Positions 9,928-19,548 of a stretch of DNA of 64,000 nucleotides are shown here, in pieces; positions within the stretch are counted from its first letter, which is position 1; each line of letters begins with the position of its first letter. The notes beneath the pieces are model-generated. The model saw only the letters and a program-made list of their open reading frames with translations. It did not search any database and was not told the origin of the DNA. The DNA is from Andalucia godoyi (lineage: Eukaryota > Discoba > Jakobea > Jakobida > Andaluciidae): assembly GCA_009859145.1 (NCBI GenBank), contig VRVR01000007.1, forward strand, positions 310,001-374,000, given 5' to 3'. The translations under genes were made by a program, and so were the position numbers.

Positions 9928-11388
9928 TTAGAGGTCGGTTGCCTTCTTGCACTGCGTATCGATTGCAGAAATCCATGCATCGCATTCATCGGCGGAGTCG
10001 CATTTGATTTCATACGTACGCAATGGTGTGCAGATCTTGAAGTACTTGTCGTCATCAGTACGTTCGACCCATGAACGCTCCAAAAGCACAACTCCCTGCG
10101 CCTCAGTGCTCGACTCTTCCTTGTAGTAAGCCAAGCAAGAGTCCTTGAGAACGAAGAGACGGCGTTTCCAGTTCTTGACGACGCCACCTTTCTTCGTCAT
10201 GAAGCCCTTCTTCTGGGCGCCTTTGATGTCAGCGGGGCAAGTCTCGGAGAGGCGCAAGTTCTCAACCATGCCTGCATCCATCACCTGAACAACCTTGGCG
10301 TTCGGATCAACCTGCTCGGCCTTGCAGCGCGCGGCAAAGAAATCCGACGGCTCCCACTTGAAATAGCCTCCAAGCGAAGTCGGGACACTGGACGCATCAA
10401 CAAGCTGCGGAATCTCGGCGGGGCTGTGCTTGAAGACGTGGCAGATACGAGTGAACTCCTTGGACAGCCACAGCGTCATCACCTTCCACACAATCCGGAA
10501 GCTCATCGGTGCATTCGTAACGACCATGGCACCAATGCGACCCGGATAGTACCGCTTCACCACATCGAAGCCCATGCGCTCCATCTTGTCATCGAAGTTG
10601 GCGGAGCTCATGTTGGTGCAATCACACAACAGACAGATAGATTCAACGCCAGGGGGCATCGTTTCAATTGCACGTTCCATAAGGTAGATGACCAGCTTAA
10701 TGGCCTCGAGAGGCGTCGTTTTCTTTGGCTGGAACTTTCCAAACTCGAATACAACAATGGGACGTCCCTGGACATCATATACCCCGGGGATCCAGTACGA
10801 GTAACCAGCCTCGAATTCCTTTCGCACATGAGCAATTGTCAGCCTGTCGACTCCATAGCGCTCACGCCATAACACACATTCGTTGGCCTGGACAATCGTC
10901 AGATCAACATTGCTTTCGTTCCCACGCAGGAATCTGAGCAAGTCGGACTTCGATAGTTTGGCGTTCTTGGCCTTCTCATTCAGTCCCTTTTCCACAATCT
11001 CCAGCTTCTGCGACTCTTCTTCGGAGACCGTTCCGACCGTCGAAAGCTTCAACGTGAGGAACTCGTTCCAGCGAGCAAGATCCTCTGCCTTCTTGAACGA
11101 AAACCAGATCTTCTGGCTCATGGTCGTCACTTCTGTGCAGTTGTCCTTCGTCGCTACAGCATACGGAACCGACTGAACGCTCGTCGACTTGTTCAACGCC
11201 GCAGAAATGAACGGGTCATGCTCAAGATCCTCCGATACGTACACCATCAAATCCTGCACCGCAATAATGGCCTTCTTCCACGCACCATCTCGCTTGCACT
11301 CGCCATGACCAAGGAACTCGGCAACTTCACCAATGTTGACTGTCTCGCGAAGAACTTCCTCCTTTTTGATATCGGATCCAAGAGACAT
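9928..11388 (-). CDS. Sec14-like CRAL-TRIO protein flanked by PH domains
   Basis: This 486-residue protein has an N-terminal PH-like region (about 10-125, ending KKAEDLARWNEFL), a CRAL-TRIO N helix region (SKSDLLRFLRGNE), the lipid-binding CRAL-TRIO domain (about 190-360, with GRPIVVFEFGKF, ICLLCDCTNM and YPGRIGAMVVTNAP), and a C-terminal PH domain (GFMTKKGGVVKNWKRRLFVL ... DECDAWISAI). Family members exchange or present phosphoinositides and other lipids at membranes. The frame extends 17 residues upstream through a hydrophobic run, but ATG 11388 is preferred because that run translates a T-rich leader. It is likely a cytosolic, membrane-recruited lipid-transfer protein; the ligand is not readable. 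Confidence 0.88.
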   Translation of the reverse strand: MSLGSDIKKEEVLRETVNIGEVAEFLGHGECKRDGAWKKAIIAVQDLMVYVSEDLEHDPFISAALNKSTSVQSVPYAVATKDNCTEVTTMSQKIWFSFKKAEDLARWNEFLTLKLSTVGTVSEEESQKLEIVEKGLNEKAKNAKLSKSDLLRFLRGNESNVDLTIVQANECVLWRERYGVDRLTIAHVRKEFEAGYSYWIPGVYDVQGRPIVVFEFGKFQPKKTTPLEAIKLVIYLMERAIETMPPGVESICLLCDCTNMSSANFDDKMERMGFDVVKRYYPGRIGAMVVTNAPMSFRIVWKVMTLWLSKEFTRICHVFKHSPAEIPQLVDASSVPTSLGGYFKWEPSDFFAARCKAEQVDPNAKVVQVMDAGMVENLRLSETCPADIKGAQKKGFMTKKGGVVKNWKRRLFVLKDSCLAYYKEESSTEAQGVVLLERSWVERTDDDKYFKICTPLRTYEIKCDSADECDAWISAIDTQCKKATDL

Positions 11389-11569
11389 GTTTATTAGCGC
11401 GACGGAAAAGGAAAATAGAACAAAAAGCAGAAATAACAACTATAGCAATCACCAAAGATTAAATTTTAATTAAAAAAAATTAACTAAAAAAATAAATTAA
11501 TTTAAAAAAACAAAAAATTATCAGACTCGGAGTTTCAAAGGGCAGATCAGAACTTTAGAGAGAGACTGC

Positions 11570-11613
<44 letters not shown>

Positions 11614-12141
11614 TAGAAGCAAATGCAGAAAGAGAGCACGGCAAAAAGTCAGTGCTGTCGGAACTCGGACATTTGCTCCGCTCCCCTCCGACTTGTCATG
11701 ATTCATGCGAAAAGTGCGGACTGCGGAGATCTTTTGGATTCTTGTTGGTTTTTTTAAATCAATTACTCTCCTCGGATTTCCAGATTTCCAGATTCCGGAT
11801 GCTGAGAAGAAAATGCGTGACGGGGGGAATGTCGGGACAGACTGGTAAGTTGGGGAGGGTGTGTTGGGAATCCCTTTTTCTTCTTTTCTTCTTTTTTTTT
11901 TGTTTTGTTTTGGCGCAGTCGCACGAGCAGCCGTGAGAGCCGCAAATCGGTAGCACTGTCACTGTCTTTCAACGTGCATGCTGCGTACTAGTAGATGCAC
12001 TTTCCCCCCTTCTTTTCTTCTGTTCCCGCTCTTTGTCCCCCGCATTTTTTCCTGAACGCCGACAGTGTGATCATAAAATCAATGCAAAGCAAAGAAAAGC
12101 ATGCTGCACGTACAGATTTTAACGAAACAACACCCTCGCAA
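11389..12141. other. Intergenic: AT-rich block, (GT)n(GA)n repeat, T-runs
   Basis: The 5' flank of the CRAL-TRIO gene holds a TAAT-rich block (about 11455-11520) and a compound (GT)n(GA)n microsatellite (about 11569-11612). A T-rich segment at 11870-11910 and a C/T-rich one near 12000-12050 lie toward the 3' end of the esterase gene. No gene was seen. Confidence 0.75.
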
Positions 12142-13899
12142 TCATGGACCGAGTAAGAAAAACGCAAATAGAAACAGAGCTGCATGGAGGATCGAGTGGG
12201 TCCCGTTGGTTGCCGAATTGACTGTGGAGGAGACTGCAGTCTGCCAGACATCGGTGGCATCGAGGGTTGGATACAATCGTGTGCTGTCCCAGAACGCGCA
12301 CTTTGCATACTGTGCGTCCTGCATTGCGGAGGTGCTGCCATTGAACTGCATTTGCATCTTGGTTTGAAGAGTGAAGTCGTTCCACTGCAAGCCAGCTCCC
12401 TGGTTCACGTCGCCGCCAAACCGGACAAACCTGGCCCAGTACGTGGACATTAGATCAGCAAGCGTCTGCTGAGTCGGAGCAAGCGCTTTTCCATTCAAAT
12501 TTGATGCGTTGAACACGTACACCACCTCGGCTGAATGACAAACACAGTCCGCACACGCGCCTGTGGATTGATTTGCACCGGGCAGTTGCGCAAACAAGTA
12601 GCTGTATGCATGAGGAACTGGTTTCGTGACAGCAAACGAACGGATGGCAGTCAGTGCAGCCAGACTCGGGCATCGAAACACATAGTCAGTAAGAACCTCG
12701 GAAAGCTTCAGATAGCATGAGATTCCTGACGAGCAAGTGCCATAGTGTAGTGAAACCTTGAGCGCGTTTTCCACACCAAAGATGGCACTGATGATTGCAT
12801 AGTACTCTTCCCACGAGACAGACTGGGTTTTGAAAATTGCAGAAATAAACAAGACTGATTCATTCAGGTTCGTTCCGATGATCACAGATACATTCTTGAA
12901 CACTCCTTTAGTGTACTGTTGAATGGGATCGGCAACGACATAGTCTCCGTCGACAACTGGGTCAACTAGCAGCAAGTACTTCATATTTCCAGGAAGAAGC
13001 AGGGACCACTCCATCACCGAGTCTGACGCGGCCAAGAGAGCCTGCGGGGACGCACTCCGCAGGCACGTCATTCCTGAAGCAGAATCAGAGGCAGGGTTCG
13101 GACAGCTGAGCTTTTCCGCAACCGTGTTTCCCAGTACAGCAGCGGCCTTCAAGGATCGATACTGAACTGCAAAGGGATTTGATTCTTGGATAACACCTGA
13201 AAAATACATCCATGAACCAGGCGAAGTGTGGTGGATCGCCGTGCTCATCGCCCCCGCACTTTCACCAACGATCGCGACCTGCGACTTGTCTCCACCAAAC
13301 GCAGCAATGTTTGCCTGGACCCATTGCAACGCAAACCGTTGGTCTTTGATTCCGTAATTTCCGGAAGCATCCCGCGCCCCACTCCCAGATCCCGTCACAA
13401 GAAACCCCAGCGGCCCCACACGGTACTGCGCAGCAACATATACAGCTCTCATACTTGCAAATGTCGACCCGCGATACTGCTGCTGCGCAATCGAACCGAA
13501 GATGAAGGCCCCGCCGTAAATCCAGAAGAAAACAGGCAGCTGTTCACCAGGTTGCAAGTCGCTCGGAGTATAAATATCTAAATACAAGCAGTCTTCCGAA
13601 AGCTGCAGTCCGCAGTTCCCAAGTGCAGGAATGCACGGCTGGTAGCATGAAGCCCTCTGGTACGTCGCATTGTACGGCTCAGTCCACGCTGCTGGCGCTT
13701 CTGGGTTGGTCCATCGATACTCGCCTACGGGTGGCCGGGCGAACGGAATCCCCAGAAAAGCGCGGACGCTCGAACTGTACTGAAAACCGTACACCGGGCC
13801 GTATGTGGTGGTGACAGCCAGCGAGTTTTGTGCAGCAGTCACGGGAGTGCTCGATGCAACGGCGGCTATCGCAAAAATCATCAGTAGCGGTCGAATCAT
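12142..13899 (-). CDS. Type-B carboxylesterase (cholinesterase family), probably GPI-anchored
   Basis: The 585-residue alpha/beta hydrolase has a signal peptide (1-22), the family motif EDCLYLDIY (102-110), the oxyanion region YGGAF (128-132), nucleophile Ser214 in GESAGA, acid Glu347 in GTNLNES, and His455 in the CHSAEVVY context. The triad is complete. Several NxS/T sites and paired Cys fit secretion. The extreme C-terminus (HAALFLFAFFLLGP) is a short hydrophobic tail with no basic residues after it, typical of a GPI-attachment signal, as in one form of acetylcholinesterase. It hydrolyses esters outside the cell; the substrate cannot be told. The start ATG is followed directly by the signal peptide. 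Confidence 0.92.
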   Translation of the reverse strand: MIRPLLMIFAIAAVASSTPVTAAQNSLAVTTTYGPVYGFQYSSSVRAFLGIPFARPPVGEYRWTNPEAPAAWTEPYNATYQRASCYQPCIPALGNCGLQLSEDCLYLDIYTPSDLQPGEQLPVFFWIYGGAFIFGSIAQQQYRGSTFASMRAVYVAAQYRVGPLGFLVTGSGSGARDASGNYGIKDQRFALQWVQANIAAFGGDKSQVAIVGESAGAMSTAIHHTSPGSWMYFSGVIQESNPFAVQYRSLKAAAVLGNTVAEKLSCPNPASDSASGMTCLRSASPQALLAASDSVMEWSLLLPGNMKYLLLVDPVVDGDYVVADPIQQYTKGVFKNVSVIIGTNLNESVLFISAIFKTQSVSWEEYYAIISAIFGVENALKVSLHYGTCSSGISCYLKLSEVLTDYVFRCPSLAALTAIRSFAVTKPVPHAYSYLFAQLPGANQSTGACADCVCHSAEVVYVFNASNLNGKALAPTQQTLADLMSTYWARFVRFGGDVNQGAGLQWNDFTLQTKMQMQFNGSTSAMQDAQYAKCAFWDSTRLYPTLDATDVWQTAVSSTVNSATNGTHSILHAALFLFAFFLLGP

Positions 13900-14354
13900 G
13901 ATATCTATGAGTTTCTTCTATTCTTTCCTCGTTGATGTAAGATCTTTAATTCCAAAAAAAAAAAGAGGATACAGGGAAAGCCAGTCCAAACACCGTCTTT
14001 GATTGAATAATATAAATTAATTAAATGAAAAAGAAAACACAAGCAAACAAAACAAGACAACAAGACAACAAAAACTACTCAAAAAGAAAAGAAAAAAACA
14101 CCATCAGAAAACAATCTGGATTCGCAGAATCGGGAAAATCGGGAGAGAGTTGCTTTTTGTGTCGATTTCCCCGCATCGTTTGACCAGTTTTGGGCATTTC
14201 TGCGTCCAGGTTCCAGAGATGCTTGACTACAGCAAAAGAGTCCAGAAAAATGATAATGATAAAACAAAACAAAAATCCACCGAGTGTGCGAATCTTTAAA
14301 GTTTTGACTTTGAGCTGTGTATGTTCGTGGAACCAAAAAAAAAAAAAAAAAAGG
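13900..14354. other. Divergent promoter region
   Basis: This space lies between the 5' ends of the esterase (minus) and the next gene (plus). It holds A-rich runs near 13960, 14025-14100 and a 17-A run just before ATG 14355. No other gene or known element was recognised. Confidence 0.6.
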
Positions 14355-15809
14355 ATGGAGGTGCCTGACCAACGATCCTTGGTGTCGGGGCGCTATGACT
14401 TGCTGAGCGTGCATCCGGATGTCGTTTCGTTCTTGTGCAGAGTCCACGATTCGCCATTTCGATCATGGATATCGCAAAGCACATTCTTTGATCCTCAATT
14501 ATCCGAAATTGCGCGGAACATCATTCGTTTTGGACGCGGAGCAGCCGAATCGTCACATCTCGGAGCAGCGCCGCCTCCTTATGCATCCTCTTCCTCATTC
14601 AATAATGATAGCAACAGTAGTAGGATGTCGGATCGACCGCTGAGCTTTCTGGACAATTCGGCATTTGTCTATTGCCCATTTGCGCAGTTCTCAGGCGACG
14701 GTGCTGGGCTGTATGTCTGGAACCGACTCGTTGTTGTTTGGGATGGTTCGGATTCAATCGATGTCGTGAACTTAGCGCAGATTGCTAACAAGCCTGCATG
14801 TGCGCTGACTTTTGGACCAAAAGGGTTTTCACAATTCTTTCTCGATCCTCCCAGCGCTGACAGCGGACTTGGATTTCTTGCGATTCAGCTGACGGAAGAC
14901 TCGCCGATCCTTGGTCGATTGTTTCGAATCCACTCGGCGGTGAACATGCACATGCTTTTCGATAAGCTGCAGACTGTCACTGCCACGTATGCAATTCGTT
15001 CTGAGTGGCGAGATGGGTTCGTGGCGGAAGGCTCTGCGTCGCACAAACTCAGTAACGCAAGCTTTGCAAAGGAGAGGCTGAGGAATATGCGATCGAAGAT
15101 ACCGGTTGGATTCAAATTCTCGATTCCAACGGTACTCAATTCCGAGGCATCTTCGCGTGCAGAGTGGATGGCGTACCAGCAATCCTGCCAATACTTTTGT
15201 GGGCGGTGCTTGACATGTTTTGCCACGACTCCTGTTATGTGGAGTATTTGCGACTCTGCGTCAAGCAAAGAAATCAACTGCGGGACGGTTGTTCGCACAG
15301 GCTGTTGCGGAGACAAGAAGACCATCGTGATTGACCGAACGCCGTTTTTATGTGTGTCTTGTGGGTCGAGCTACGAGATCGATATTCCAACTCAGACCCT
15401 CTATCAGCGAACGTCGTGTTCTCCACAAGGCATCCTATGCTTCCCGTTTATTTGGATTTGGCCCGTGCTGCTGCTCAATCCTCCGTTGTGCAACATCGGA
15501 TGCAGGACTGCGGATTTGGGGGTCTTTAGCATGGTTTCCGACGATCTCGAAGATCCAGAAGCAGTCAAGAAACGAGCGTCCGCTTACTACCCGTCATCTC
15601 AGGTACGCTTTATGGCAATTATCCCCCCACCTCCTCCGGTTCCTATGGATATGGGAATCAAGTCCGAGAGCTTTCTGATCGTTGCGCAATCCTGCTGCTG
15701 CCCGTCTGGTCCGTCGTCCGAGCCAGATCTCCACAAAACACTTCGTGTCCGTCAAGCCTTTTCTGAGCTAGGTGTCTACTCCAGTCTGCGCGAGAATCTC
15801 GCGCTTTAA
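14355..15809 (+). CDS. Hypothetical protein with Cys-rich middle
   Basis: I do not recognise this 484-residue protein. ATG 14355 is preferred over an upstream in-frame start at 14190 because the extra residues translate an A-rich leader ending in a Lys run. Visible parts are a Ser/Asn-rich linker (about 75-95), a beta-rich middle, and a cluster of Cys pairs at about 285-375 (CGRCLTCF, GCCGD, CVSCGSSYEI), which look like zinc ligands. A hydrophobic stretch FPFIWIWPVLLLNPPLC follows, then a Pro run and a CCCP segment near the C-terminus. A zinc-binding membrane-associated protein is possible. It is a single long exon. Confidence 0.6.
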   Translation: MEVPDQRSLVSGRYDLLSVHPDVVSFLCRVHDSPFRSWISQSTFFDPQLSEIARNIIRFGRGAAESSHLGAAPPPYASSSSFNNDSNSSRMSDRPLSFLDNSAFVYCPFAQFSGDGAGLYVWNRLVVVWDGSDSIDVVNLAQIANKPACALTFGPKGFSQFFLDPPSADSGLGFLAIQLTEDSPILGRLFRIHSAVNMHMLFDKLQTVTATYAIRSEWRDGFVAEGSASHKLSNASFAKERLRNMRSKIPVGFKFSIPTVLNSEASSRAEWMAYQQSCQYFCGRCLTCFATTPVMWSICDSASSKEINCGTVVRTGCCGDKKTIVIDRTPFLCVSCGSSYEIDIPTQTLYQRTSCSPQGILCFPFIWIWPVLLLNPPLCNIGCRTADLGVFSMVSDDLEDPEAVKKRASAYYPSSQVRFMAIIPPPPPVPMDMGIKSESFLIVAQSCCCPSGPSSEPDLHKTLRVRQAFSELGVYSSLRENLAL

Positions 15810-16296
15810 TTCTGCGCTTTCTCTTTGCTTAATCTATTTCTCCCGTTTTCTTTTCTTTGTTAGTCCGCTTCTCTCTTTTTCGTCTTCTTCGTCTTCCCCA
15901 TTTATTTATTTTAATTTTTTTTTGTGCTGTTTCTCATTTCATTTTTTGCGCGGTTGTAGTTTGTGTCGGAAATCAGGAAATCGGGGATGCCCGTTTTTAG
16001 TAAAATTATCCGACTGCATGTTTCCGATCCGCTCGTTTCCGGGCTCTAAATCCCATCGATGCACATCATTCCACAGATCTTCATCATACAAGGAAGAAAA
16101 ACACCTGTGTCGATGATCATCATCGTCATCACCATCGTCGTCGTCGTGGCCATCACCATCACCACCGCTGAAGCTCTCAAGAGAAAGAAAAAAAAAAAAA
16201 GACTGCTGTTTCGTGAAATCGATTTTTTTTTTTTGATATTTTATTTCTTGCCTGTGTATATTGAGTTGCAGCTCATTCGACAGCCGTATTCGCGCA
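15810..16296. other. Intergenic: pyrimidine tracts and TCA/TCG repeats
   Basis: A long T/C-rich stretch (15825-15950) follows the previous stop. At about 16110-16165 there is an imperfect (ATC/GTC)n trinucleotide array, then an A-run and a T-run. No gene was seen. Confidence 0.7.
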
Positions 16297-18966
16297 ATGC
16301 AGGCACTGCCGTCTCTCCTCAGCTCCTTTTTCGAAAGGTTTGAGGAAATGTCTGGGCAATTGAAGGCATGCGTCGGCGAAATCTCATGCTTGAAACGTGA
16401 AGTCTCGCAAAAGGATTCAGAGATTGCACAGCTGTATTCCCGCATTTTGGTGTCTGATGCGTTGAACAATGTGAGATTCCGCGAGTGTGAGCGCACGTCT
16501 CGTGGCATTGCGCAGCTCACGGAGGAATTGGTAGAGTCTTCGGCTGCTGGTCTCCGAAATGAGATGACAGGCCTCGTGCGATCGTCGTTGGAGAGTGTGC
16601 ATGATGAAGTCCAGCTGCTGAAGCAAAGCGCAGTGAACCACAGAGCAGCAGTGAGTGACCGCTTGCTGAATGTTGAGAGAAGCATTGCAGAAGCATCACA
16701 TTTGCTTTCCGAGAGGTGTTTGACGAATGCAAGGGTGTTAGAAGCACTCACTAGTCGGTTCAGTGATTTCCAGCAGATTATGACTGAAAAACACGATTCA
16801 TTCGAGATTTCATTCTTGGGAATCGAAGAAATTGTGAAAGCATTGAGTAGCTCGGTGAGCGCACACTCCGCCGAGTTGTATGAATTGAAAGATGGCGCTG
16901 CCGAGATGATATCGACTATTGCAAGTTTGTCTGCGGGTAAGGATGTCCTATCGGTTCGACTCGACAACGTGGATCAGTCACTCCAAGCTGCGCACACAGA
17001 GGTTTTGCTAATTCAACAATTCTCGGAGTGTCAGTCTTTGGAGATTTCGGGTTTGCGGGAGTCGAGCGCGGCTGCGCAGTCATGTGTGGACGGTCTTCGA
17101 AAGCAGATGGGCGCCTTGGAAAGGCAGTTGCAAGAGACCGTGCATTCATTCGATACCGGGCTTCAAGATCTGGCTGTTTCATGTGCGAAAAAGGAAGCGG
17201 TGGAACTTGAAATTGCATCTATTCGTGCACAAGTTCTCGAGGATTTGAATGCTGCGCAGGATGTTGTGTCCACGATGCACAGGGAGCTTGTGGATCGTGT
17301 AGAGCGATTGGATGAGAAGGAAACTGCAGAAGTGCTACGACTTTCTCATGATATTCACAAACTTGCTGCCAGCAGCGAAATTGTCTCTGGCACCTGCGAG
17401 AATCTTGACAGCCGTCTAGTAGAACTCCTCGGTAAGTCAGCGCAGCAACAAGAATTCAGTTGTTCAATTCGGAAAGATGTGGATTGCATGCGGACTGGAT
17501 TGGCCTCTGTCGAAGAAAATGCAAACATTACGTCGCAGAACGTTCAGAATGTGCGAGCGCAGCTGTCCAACCTGTCTGACGGCATATCCAAGCAGCGCGA
17601 GTCTCTAGAAGCTGCCAACTTGCTTGCTGAATCAACGGCTCATCTCGTAGGCGTACATCAGAGGGTGCTCGATGAATTGAAGTCAGAGATGTCACAGCAT
17701 TGTGGAGCCGTTGCTGCAGTGGAGCATTCTTTGCGTGGTGTGAAGGAAGTTGCTGAAATTCAATCCAAGTCTCTGGAAGAGGAGCAGTTCAAATTTGCCG
17801 ACCTTGTGTCTGCTGCAAAAGCGCTTGAATTGCATATCCACGATTTGCAAGCACACCTCCATTCTAGTGTTTCGATTCTGCAGAGGGATCTTGGCGTGTT
17901 GAGCCAGGAGATTGTCGAATCGAAGGAGCACACGAATGCTCGTCTCTCTGCCTGCGACATCATGATCGCCGAACTGTCCGCAAATTTGACAGCGACGAAC
18001 AGCCTTGCAGCGGAAACGGACACGAGGACGATGGTCGAAGTACGGCACGTCGGCGATCTACTTGTGGCATTGGAGTCGGAAGTATCGGAGCAGTCAAAAG
18101 TGTTTTCGGAAATGTTCAAGAACTTGGATGACTCGGTTGTATCTCGTTTCCTTGATCATTCAAGCTGGTGCAGAGCGGAGGTATCCGAAGGACTGTCAAG
18201 CATTCGCTTGGAGCTGGCAGAAATTTTCAACCCGCGATTCCAAAAAGTCGATGCGGCTGTGTCAGAGCACTCTGCAGTGTTACGGGGAGAAGTGAGCGCA
18301 TGTCTTGAAAGGTGCAGTTCGGAAGTGTCGTCGTGTGCTTCTCGAATGGACTCGTTGTCCGCCTCACTTGCAGACCGTTTATCGCACATTGAGACGGACG
18401 TGAAGAACCGAATGGACGAAATCAAAGGCGAGGTTGCGTCCGCTTCCACAGCGAACGACATCGCCATCTCATCTGTTGAAGACAACAGCTTGAAACTGCA
18501 AGAGCTTTGGAGCACAAAACTGTCGGTATTGGAGGATCAGATTCCTCTTACATCTAAGCGTATGGAGCGATTTGAGCAAGTGCTGCGTCTCGTTGCGCAG
18601 CGCTTTTCGGAGCCCGTTCTGGAAAAGAAGCAATTCATTGTTGATTCGCGAGACCAGGTGGCAAAGTCGACTGGCTACCCCATTGCGCAATGGGAGGCAA
18701 TCGTCGTCAACTCGAGCATTTCTGACGCCGTCAATTCTTCAATGCCCCTCAAGGAACACTATGACGTGACGTTGACGAACGGCGATGGATCCTCTCAAGA
18801 ATGGACAGTCAAGCTCGTTTATCATTCCTTGACACCCGTTGAAGCAGAAAAATCCAAAAAAGACAAGGACAAGAAGGGCATCCTTGCCCAGAGTGTCCAG
18901 CAACCCTCTTACGTGCTGGTGACCGCGGATGTCCTTTTCATCCGAAGAGCGTTTTCTCTTTCCTAA
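16297..18966 (+). CDS. Long coiled-coil protein, function unknown
   Basis: Most of this 889-residue protein (about 15-760) is alpha-helical heptad sequence rich in E, S, L, A and Q with many SVE/LSE repeats, so it should form an extended rod. The last about 110 residues differ: a predicted beta-rich end (YPIAQWEAIVVN, YDVTLTNGDG, EWTVKLVYHS) with a KSKKDKDKK stretch, then YVLVTADVLFIRRAF. ATG 16297 is the first in-frame ATG; the frame is open slightly upstream. Rod proteins like this occur in flagellar, centrosomal and cytoskeletal structures. I cannot name a family, and no motor or kinase motif is present. Confidence 0.7.
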   Translation: MQALPSLLSSFFERFEEMSGQLKACVGEISCLKREVSQKDSEIAQLYSRILVSDALNNVRFRECERTSRGIAQLTEELVESSAAGLRNEMTGLVRSSLESVHDEVQLLKQSAVNHRAAVSDRLLNVERSIAEASHLLSERCLTNARVLEALTSRFSDFQQIMTEKHDSFEISFLGIEEIVKALSSSVSAHSAELYELKDGAAEMISTIASLSAGKDVLSVRLDNVDQSLQAAHTEVLLIQQFSECQSLEISGLRESSAAAQSCVDGLRKQMGALERQLQETVHSFDTGLQDLAVSCAKKEAVELEIASIRAQVLEDLNAAQDVVSTMHRELVDRVERLDEKETAEVLRLSHDIHKLAASSEIVSGTCENLDSRLVELLGKSAQQQEFSCSIRKDVDCMRTGLASVEENANITSQNVQNVRAQLSNLSDGISKQRESLEAANLLAESTAHLVGVHQRVLDELKSEMSQHCGAVAAVEHSLRGVKEVAEIQSKSLEEEQFKFADLVSAAKALELHIHDLQAHLHSSVSILQRDLGVLSQEIVESKEHTNARLSACDIMIAELSANLTATNSLAAETDTRTMVEVRHVGDLLVALESEVSEQSKVFSEMFKNLDDSVVSRFLDHSSWCRAEVSEGLSSIRLELAEIFNPRFQKVDAAVSEHSAVLRGEVSACLERCSSEVSSCASRMDSLSASLADRLSHIETDVKNRMDEIKGEVASASTANDIAISSVEDNSLKLQELWSTKLSVLEDQIPLTSKRMERFEQVLRLVAQRFSEPVLEKKQFIVDSRDQVAKSTGYPIAQWEAIVVNSSISDAVNSSMPLKEHYDVTLTNGDGSSQEWTVKLVYHSLTPVEAEKSKKDKDKKGILAQSVQQPSYVLVTADVLFIRRAFSLS

Positions 18967-19548
18967 GGAATATTCATCATGTAACCTACGTCTTTCTCCA
19001 CCTCATCTATGAGGAATATCCAGCTGTGTTTTTTGTTTGCATTTTCATTTGCATATATTTATACATATATTTATCTTTTTTCTTTTCTTCTTGTCTGGTT
19101 GCTGTAAATACCGCCTTCGTGGACTGTTCGCAACGATCTGCGAACTCGTGCCCAGGAATGCTGCTGCGGCGTTCTCCAGAGCAGACGAGAGACACACGCA
19201 ACTCACAACCGCCCCTCTCGACATCCCAAGAGAATCGCAATCCAGCAGCAGCTGTAATTGCCGCCCTTTTTTGTGTGTGTTGTGTGTTTCATTCATTCAT
19301 TCGAGAAGCTCGGTCTTTCCCTTTTGCCAAAAGGTTGCTATTGTTTTGACCTCTTTCGCAGAACTGCTTTCTTCTTATTTTCTTTTTTCATATTTCGGAC
19401 CACACACTTCTTTCAGTATCATTTTTTTTATTTTTATAATTAAAATTAAAATTAAAGTTAAACAAGAAGAAAAAGAAGAAAAAGAAGAAGAAAAGGGGAG
19501 AAGGATAGAAAGTGTCAACTTGCTAGGACCACTTTGATCGCAGTGCAG
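18967..19548. other. Intergenic: T-rich and purine tracts
   Basis: It contains T-rich segments (19025-19095, 19375-19440) and a purine-only A/G tract (about 19463-19510) ending about 40 nt before the next start. No gene was seen. Confidence 0.65.

Noticed and set aside
14190-14354. Upstream in-frame start for the gene at 14355
   Set aside because: The extra 55 residues include a translated poly-A run (Lys) and look like leader sequence.
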